A stretch of 64,000 nucleotides of DNA from Periconia sp. R9002 (taxonomy: Eukaryota; Ascomycota; Dothideomycetes; Pleosporales; Periconiaceae), in NCBI GenBank assembly GCA_023627715.1, contig JAMAHW010000025.1, forward strand, positions 310,001-374,000. Direction: 5' to 3'. Numbering within the stretch: the stretch's first letter is position 1; every line of letters begins with the position of its first letter. A program made the translations under genes and the position numbers. Below are positions 56,865 to 64,000 of this stretch, piece after piece. The notes under the pieces are model-generated. The model searched no databases and was not told the DNA's origin. It saw nothing but the letters and a program-made list of their open reading frames with translations.

Positions 56865-59800
56865 ATGCCCGGTCTGGTCCGCAAGCTTCTAATTTTCGCG
56901 GCCGTCGATGGCCTGGTCCTACAGCCCGCCCCGCCGCGCAACCACCCGCCGACGACGCAGCAGGCTATCAAAATCGACTACAAGGGCAATGTCGGCCCTT
57001 TATTGAAGGATAGGCGCGAGGAGGATACTACGTCAGCGTCCCTTGAGACGCATGGCATTGTCGGTACGCACTGCGAGGAGAAAAGTTTTGTCGTGTAACA
57101 CCAGGAGGGCTAACCGTGCGACACAGGCCTCCTCACAATCGCAACATCCTCCTTCCTCATATCGATTTGCGGTCGCGAGCAAGTCGCTCAAATTCGCGGG
57201 AAACCGGTGTACAAAATCACCGACGTCGCCCTGATCCCTCTCGCGTCGCGCGACGACGCCGACAAAGCCATCGTATCAGCCCGCGAGCATGTCCGCCGAC
57301 GGAGAGAAGCCCAAGGTTTGGGCGATGAGGACTACGATAGTGATAGCGAAGACGATGCTGCGAGTGTGACAGATTCATTGATGGACGAGCCCGCAGCCGC
57401 ACCCTTAGAAGTCAAGGACCCCGTCACCGGGCAACAAGGTCCCGTTCATGGCAGGAATACGAGCGTCGCAGAGGATGTTATGCAGCACAAGGGCTTGTAC
57501 GGGCGCTTTGCGGATAAGTGGTTCTCCAGGAAGGGATGGAAGACGGACAGCCGCCGCACACAGGGGTTAAGCTCGAGTGAGGACTTGCGCAGGGCGGGAC
57601 CGAAAAACGTGGAATCTACCATGCCGCAAGAGGAGGAAGAGAACCCGAAAAGCCCTTCGAAGTCGGATGCTATTCCTGTGGATGATGTTAATGTTCCGGA
57701 GCCCGTTTCCCCGACAGATATACCAAAGGCGTTGGAGGGTCAGAATGACAGTACTACCAGTGCTCTTCTCCCCAAGATCTTGCGTACCACCAAGATGTAC
57801 TTTTCCTCAGGCAACTTTTACTTTTCTTATGATTACGATTTATCGCGTGGAGTAGCCCAACAGGAGCCTAGCTCTAGTGTGCCGCTTTACAAACAGTTTG
57901 ATCCTCTTGTGAGTTGTCATCCCTTCCACTACAGACTTGAGTAGGTATACTGATGTTCGTAGTACTTTTGGAACCAACACATTATTTCCCCTTTCAGCAA
58001 TGCGGGTCAGCATAGTTTCGTTTTGCCCGTCATACAGGGCTTTGTTGGACAGCGAGCATTCAGCATCAAAGTCGTCAATACCAATACCAATAGCATAGTA
58101 ATCGACCCAGAGTCCACACCGGACGACATGGAAATGCAGAATATAAAGCGAAAGGCGTCAGATGTGGAGTCCGATTCAGATAGCAGCGCAGAAACTCCTC
58201 CTCCAGAACCCTCAAATGGCAAAGACTTCCTCATCACTCTGATATCGAGGAGATCGACTAATAGAGCCGGCCTGCGCTACCTGCGACGAGGTGTGGACGA
58301 TGAAGGTAACACGGCAAATACAGTTGAAACCGAACAAATTCTTTCGTCACCTACATGGAATACAACGCAAGATACCATCTTTTCTTTTACTCAGCTTCGC
58401 GGATCTATACCCCTATTCTTTTCGCAGTCTCCCTACAGCCTGAAACCGCAGGTGTCTACTTGGGGGTCTACCGAAACAAATGCCAAAGCTTTTAAACGTC
58501 ATTTCGCGGACATTTCTTCCAGGTACGGTACCATATACAGTGCCTCCCTGGTGGACAAGCACGGCACGGAAGCTAAAATTGGTGAATTGTACGAACGACA
58601 TTCGAAAATTTTAAACGAGAATGGAGGTATGGACGGGAAAGGAAAAAACCTTGAATTTGAGTGGTTCGATTTCCACAACGTGTGTCGGGGGATGCGTTTC
58701 GAGAATGTGAAATTGCTTATTGATTCTCTAGGACCTTTCTTTAAATCTACCGGATGGACTGAAGTGTCCAACGACCAAATAGTGCACAAACAGTCTGGTG
58801 TTCTGCGAACTAATTGCATGGACTGCCTTGACCGCACCAACGTGGTACAATCCGCATGCGCACGCACAGCACTCGAGGCGCAACTCTCAGCCGGCAGCCT
58901 CAGCATCGATCTTCAAAACGACCCAAGCACTTCATGGTTCAACACGCTCTGGGCGGACAATGGCGACGCCATCTCGCGTCAATACGCAGGCACGGCAGCA
59001 CTCAAAGGCGACTTCACGCGCACTAGAAAGCGCCAAATCACCGGCGCACTTACCGATTTTGGCCTCACACTGACCCGCTACTATAACAACATCGTCAATG
59101 ACTACTTCGCACAAGCCCTCATCGACTACCTCCTGGGCCGGGCAACCGACACCATCTTTGCCGAGTTTGAGGCCGATATGAAGAGTTCCGATTATTTCAT
59201 CGACCTGCGTAAGGTACGTCAAGCAGCCATCGAGCGCAGTGCAGGCATCGTCATTGAAGATAAGGATGAAGACCTCATCCATGGCTGGACTCTCAGCGTA
59301 CCCACACAAGCCAATCGTCTCAAGACTGCTACCTTTGAGGAAGCTGTCCTCCTACTCACAGAGAAGGCATTATATTTCTGCCGGTTGGACTGGGGGACAG
59401 AGAAGGTCCGCGAGTTTGAGCGTATCCCGCTAGATGACGTGAAAGGCGTGTTTCGCGGCGTGTATATTACGTCCACCCTGGGGCAACGGCATATGGATGA
59501 GACGAAGAATGTGGGGTTTGTACTGAGATATAACACGGCGGATCCGTCAGGTGGAGGCGAACTCGTAAGGAGGAACACCAGATCACTTGATTCAGGGAAC
59601 ACAGGAGCGCCTTCGGATCATAAATCTTCTTCCAAGGGAGAAGAAGGAGGAGCGCGCTTCCTCGCTTTCAAAGCACTCCCGCCACGCAGCACCATTGCGC
59701 CGCGTCCACCCTCGTCGCCCTCGTTATCGGCATCAAATGCTTCATTATCTGCGCCCGATACTGATGACGTGCCGGAGACGGAACAAGAGGTGGTGAATCG

Positions 59801-59993
59801 GATTTGTGAGGATATCGTGAGGGAGGCGAATAAGCTAAAACGAAGTCAACCGGGGAGTGGGGATGACAAGGCAAAGGAGGAGGAAGGGCTCGTTGTGGAG
59901 GAAAAGGATGTTGTTAGCGCGGCGGATGCGAAGAAGAGCACGGGGTACCTGGAGCAATTGGGGTATGCTGTCAAGAAGATGGTTTGGTCGTAA
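56865..59993 (+). CDS. Sac1-domain phosphoinositide phosphatase with hSac2 domain
   Basis: Three exons (56865-57063, 57127-57908, 57963-59993) give 1003 aa. The Sac fold runs from MPGLVRKLLIFAAVDGLVL to about residue 760, with VYKITDVALIPL, YFSSGNFYFSYDYDLSR, YFWNQHIISPF (restored across intron 2), TQLRGSIPLFF and the CX5R catalytic loop NCMDCLDRTN (Cys612, Arg618). After it comes an hSac2-type region (IHGWTLSVPTQANRLKTATFEEAVLLLTEKALYFCRLDW), as in INPP5F-like enzymes. Acidic, Ser-rich insertions (residues about 115-250) interrupt the N-terminal half. It should remove 4- or 5-phosphates from phosphoinositides on endomembranes; it is not the ER-resident Sac1 since no C-terminal membrane helices are present. 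Confidence 0.93.
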
Positions 59994-61911
59994 CTTGTCG
60001 CTAGGGAAGACAAAAAAGGGAGAAAGGCGGTGACGGGAGGGATGAGGCTAATGGAACTAATACTAAGCAAGGTTTTTATTCTTCTTGCTACATGGGAGGA
60101 AGAGGAAGGTAAGGAGGGGGGTTTCTTTTGAATGAGGATGTACACACCTACTTCACGCACACACATACATAGGATCACAGGTACTTAATACACACATTAG
60201 CACGATCTCTTTTCATCACCAACCCTTTTGTTATAAATCTTATTCTCTTCCCATTTCTTCCCTTCTCAAGAACCTAAGCAAATACGGCAGAACCTATATC
60301 CCCCCTTCCTTCCCCCGATTTTTCCTTCCACAGTAACAAGCTAGCGCTGCTACCTCGTCTACATCTCATTTGGTATTGGAGCGATGGCGGTTTTCGCATA
60401 GCATACGCGCGTGGGGGTTCGGGGGGGTGCTACAGTACTTGGGATTTGAAATCTAGAGGAGAACGAAGATAAGCCCATACGCATATGTAGATAGGTATAC
60501 CTATCCAACACATCGATGAACCAAGCATGCACCACGTGAAGTACCCTCAAACTCCAACATTGAAGTGGTCGCTCCCTTCGCTACAATTTGACAAGGATGC
60601 TCAACGCGTCGACGTCAGCGGCGGCGGCACGCCGGCGCCCGGCACCATTCCTTTAGCTCTTATTTTCTCTCTCTCCCTAACTTACCTTCCGTCTACTTTC
60701 CGAAATGCCATGCTGCGATTTCGGGTTAGTTACGGTTACGGTTACAACGTCGTGGGTGGAGACAGGGTGTTACATTGAGGCTCTTTAGCCAAGGAAAACG
60801 TGCCTGCCATCCGGAGATTTTTTTTTTTTCAAATCATCTTCCCGCCGGCGTAATTTTTCATTTTACTTTTTTTTTTCAGGTCTTTTCCTGATGTTTCTAG
60901 TGAGGGTGTGAAACTTGGAAGAGGGAGGGAGAGAAGGGGCGATGACGTCATTAAGGATTCCGGAAGGGGACGGGGCGAAATGCGGATGGAAGACATCGTG
61001 AGATAGAGAGATAGGTGCTGATGAGGAAGGTTGTTTGTTGTAGGAGCCAAAAGACAAGCCGTAACAAGCCTTTCCAGCGCCTAGAAACCCCCACGGGCAA
61101 CGAATGGCGCCGTCAACAGCATAAACTCAAAGTGGTGCAGAAAACCTTCACTCTAATTGCCGGCCACTCTCACACTCCATATCAAAACCCGATCGATCGT
61201 CGTTGCGTCGTGTTCGGGCATGTGTAAATCCCAAACCGCACGCGGCATCAAACGAACCGTCACCCGTCGCGGGTTTCCTAAACCGCGGCATTTTTTTCGC
61301 GTCTCTCAACTTGATTCCTCAGTCGTCTGTCCGTTACCCACCTTTTTTCATTATTGAGAGGTCCACTTTGTGGAGTGATGACGGTCCAGTAAGATGACGA
61401 GATGAACAATCCGACGCCCAACAATTCGCTCTGGAGAGTGTCAGGTCGCGGACTCGATACTCGAAGGAGTATGCGGCCAGCTGCTGAGTCGCGCTTCCAC
61501 TCCGCTCCGTCTCCACCGTCGTCTTGTGATGTGAGGTAGGATTGGTCGAGCGCTGACATGCTTGTGCGTAGGTGGTGACTAGTGCGCGCCTTTCTGGTGC
61601 TTATGCTTGCTTGTGTCTTGTGCTTGTTCCATTCTTCTTTGCGGGGGGTGTTGGTGGGTTAGTTCGGTACCGTCGTTTCTTGCTTTGAGGGGTCTCCAGC
61701 GGGGATTGGGCCGTTGCCATGGGGTTTCTCCAAATGCGCCCACAGTTTGGGAGCCATGTCCGGAGACGGCGATCCATGACGTCTCAACGTTATATAAGAT
61801 GGCGTTGTGTCCCCCTCCCTTGCTTGTGACTTTGCCTTTGTTTTACATAGGTTTGCGCCTTTGATTCGGTTTCCTTGTTGCTCAAAACCGAGGGAGTGCG
61901 AACCAGGCAAT
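59994..61911. other. 1.9 kb intergenic region upstream of sugar transporter 2
   Basis: No supported gene. It includes a T-rich run (about 60820-60880), a short TTACGG tandem at about 60727-60742, and two GCGGGG matches to the CreA/Mig1 SYGGRG consensus (61641-61646 and 61699-61704), 200-270 bp upstream of the transporter ATG. A long pyrimidine-rich stretch precedes the start. Confidence 0.45.
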
Positions 61912-63750
61912 ATGTATCAAATTGGAAATATCTACGGTATCACCGCAATTGCGGTCATTGGTGGTGGTCTGTTCGGGTTCGATATTAGCTCTATGAGCGC
62001 CATGTATGTTGTTACTGTCTGACGGTTCTTTCTTTTGTTCATGGAGGTTCGTCGTACTGATATTTGTGCAGCTTGGGAACAGATCAATACCGCTGTTACT
62101 TCAACCAGGGACCTCATGGCCCTGGTTTCGACGATGACCCAAAATGTTCTGGCCCGAGTGCCAATGTGCAAGGAGGCATCACCGCTGCCATGCCTGGAGG
62201 ATCTTTCATCGGTGCTCTCCTTTCTGGCTACTTGACCGATATGTTGGGTCGTAAATCTACCATCCAAATCGGGTCAGTCATTTGGTGCATCGGTTCCATC
62301 ATTTCTTGCGCTTCGCAAAACATCGCCATGCTCATCGTCGGTCGCTTCATCAATGGCGTCGCCGTTGGCATCTGCTCTGCTCAGGTCCCCGTCTATGTCT
62401 CGGAACTCGCACCGCCTTCTAAGCGTGGCCGTGTCGTAGGTTCGCAACAGTGGGCTATCACATGGGGAATCCTGTAAGTAGTGGGCGAGGAAATTCCTTA
62501 CCTATGCCTCAACGATTCACTAATTAGTATCTCTTAAGGATTATGTTCTATATCTCTTATGGCTGCACTTTCCTCGAAGGACCAGCCGCCTGGCGTGTTC
62601 CGTGGGGCATTCAGATGCTTCCTGCGGTCTTGCTCTTCTTCGGTCTCTTCCTTCTTCCCGAGTCTCCGCGTTGGTTGGCTCGTAAGGACCGATGGGAAGA
62701 GTGCAAAGCCGTCATTACGCTCGTGCACGGAAAGGGCGATCCTAACGCGCCTTTTGTCCATCTCGAGATGGAAGAGATAAAACAGATGATCGAGTTTGAG
62801 AAACAAAACGCCGACGTTACCGTATGGGAATTGTTCAAGCCACGTATGCTCAACCGTCTGCACATCGGTATCTTCACCCAAATTTGGTCGCAACTGACGG
62901 GCATGAACGTCATGATGTGTACGTATATCCTGTGTTCGGGAGTGGCGTTTAATGGTTTTCCAAATCCACTCCCTCACTTTTGATCGAATTTTACTCACAC
63001 GTGTGTTCAGACTATATCTCGTACATTTTCGGCATGGCAGGGCTGAGTGGCAACATCAACCTCGTTTCGTCATCCATTCAATATGTCATAAATGTTTTCA
63101 TGACCATTTTCGCTCTCATTTTCATTGATCGATGGGGCCGCCGCGCTCCGCTGGTCATTGGTGCACTTCTGATGGCCACTTGGATGTTCGCCAACGCTGG
63201 TTTGATGGCGACGTACGGCCACAAGGCACCTCCCGGAGGCCTCGATAACATCGCCGAACAGTCATGGGAAATCAGAGGCCCAGCTTCAAAGGCTGTCATT
63301 GCCTGCACTTACCTCTTTGTCGCCAGCTACGCACCCACCTGGGGTCCCGTATCCTGGATCTACCCACCAGAACTGTTCCCCCTCCGAGTGCGTGGCAAGG
63401 CTGTTGGTTTGACCACCGCATCTAACTGGATATTCAACTTTGCGTTGTCGTACTTTGTCCCGCCGGCTTTCGTCAACATCCAGTGGCGAGTTTACATCAT
63501 CTTTGGATGCTTCTGTACAGCCATGGCTCTTCACGTATTCTTCGTGTTCCCGGAGACTGCAGGAAAGACGCTCGAAGATGTTGAAGAGATGTTCCTGCGC
63601 GGTGTGCCCGCTTGGAAGACTCGCGTTGAATACGCCAGCGTAAAGAAAGCCGAGCACGGCCAGTTGAGCGACAAAGAGAAGAGCATAGGCCTTCAGCATG
63701 AGCAGAGCCCAGAGAGGGTAGAGAATACTACACAGGCTGAAAAGGCCTAG
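61912..63750 (+). CDS. MFS sugar transporter 2 (hexose/monosaccharide porter)
   Basis: Four exons (61912-62003, 62072-62473, 62539-62918, 63011-63750) give 537 aa; introns are 65-92 bp. Helix 1 ends GGGLFGFDISSMSAI, typical of the fungal monosaccharide clade. Sugar-porter signatures: GYLTDMLGRKSTIQIG, VGRFINGVAVG, PVYVSELAPPSKRG, PESPRWLARKD, QLTGMNVMMYYISYIFGMAG, IDRWGRRAPL, PPELFPLRVRGKAVG and FPETAGKTLEDVEEMF. Twelve helices are traceable. A charged cytosolic tail with Lys/Glu/Gln repeats ends the protein. Probably a proton-coupled hexose uptake protein; possible CreA sites upstream would suit glucose control (inference). Confidence 0.95.
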
Positions 63751-64000
63751 ATGGTTGGCTGTTAAGAAGTAGTGCTCAAGTGCTATGCGCTGTCAATGAG
63801 CGCGACCAAGGGTGCTGGCTCGAGCGGAGAAAAGAAGTCGTTCGTGGTCATGCTCGAAGAATAATGTTCGCCATTTCTTTGTACAAATTCAGATTCAATG
63901 ATATTTTATTAAAATCAGTGTCTGTCAAGCTGTTGTGATGTCGTATACCGTGTTCTTGCGTTGATGAACCCCGCTTGCTCACAAGGGGAAGGCTCGACAC

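Noticed and set aside
60720..60745. TTACGG tandem that resembles telomere repeats
   Set aside because: The unit differs from the fungal TTAGGG repeat and there are only about three copies, in an ordinary intergenic region.
1..64000. tRNA, rRNA, CRISPR arrays, large transposons
   Set aside because: I looked for B-box-like GGTTCRANNCC pairs, reverse transcriptase or transposase motifs and regular spacer arrays on both strands and saw none; a tRNAscan or HMM search would be needed to be sure for tRNA genes.

Overview
The window looks like nuclear DNA of a filamentous ascomycete (Pezizomycotina). Coding genes are split by short GT-AG introns of about 45-80 bp. Several families are typical of these fungi: a seven-helix fungal rhodopsin-like protein, a DUF6594 membrane protein, a processive GT2 synthase, a GT34 mannosyl/galactosyltransferase and two MFS sugar transporters. 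A Dothideomycete (Pleosporales-like) source is my guess only. No tRNA, rRNA, CRISPR array or complete transposon was seen. I rebuilt 20 confident gene models by joining exons at GT-AG sites that keep frame, plus two low-confidence small genes and one decayed-looking coding block.

Layout, 1-22 kb: a gene-poor start carrying two copies of a short retroposon-like repeat; a rhodopsin-like membrane protein (-); an AhpD/CMD-like protein (+); a 3 kb gap; a GT2 synthase (+); a secreted amidase (+); cytosolic alanyl-tRNA synthetase with an open upstream leader that could encode a mitochondrial isoform; an aspartyl/asparaginyl beta-hydroxylase-nucleotidyltransferase fusion with an apparent frameshift; and an Xaa-Pro aminopeptidase carrying a long disordered tail (-).

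Layout, 22-38 kb, accessory in character: a caspase-like/pseudokinase fusion (candidate cell-death gene) with a 15-bp minisatellite in its last intron; a 105-aa SH3-like protein; a DUF6594 membrane protein; a third repeat copy; a possible small secreted peptide; a GT34 glycosyltransferase; a TauD-type dioxygenase; and a 5.7 kb gene-poor stretch holding only weak or small genes.

Layout, 38-64 kb, mostly housekeeping: MFS sugar transporter 1; a 1025-aa LCAT-like lipase; SAP18 and Prp18 in a divergent pair (both linked to mRNA processing); DML1/Misato; a 727-aa GPI-anchored Pro/Tyr-rich cell-wall protein; a small single-pass membrane protein; a Sac1/hSac2 phosphoinositide phosphatase; and MFS sugar transporter 2.

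The best leads are the hydroxylase-nucleotidyltransferase fusion, the caspase-pseudokinase fusion, the in-frame non-AUG leader of alanyl-tRNA synthetase, and the three-copy repeat family, two copies of which are bounded by 14-15 bp target-site duplications.
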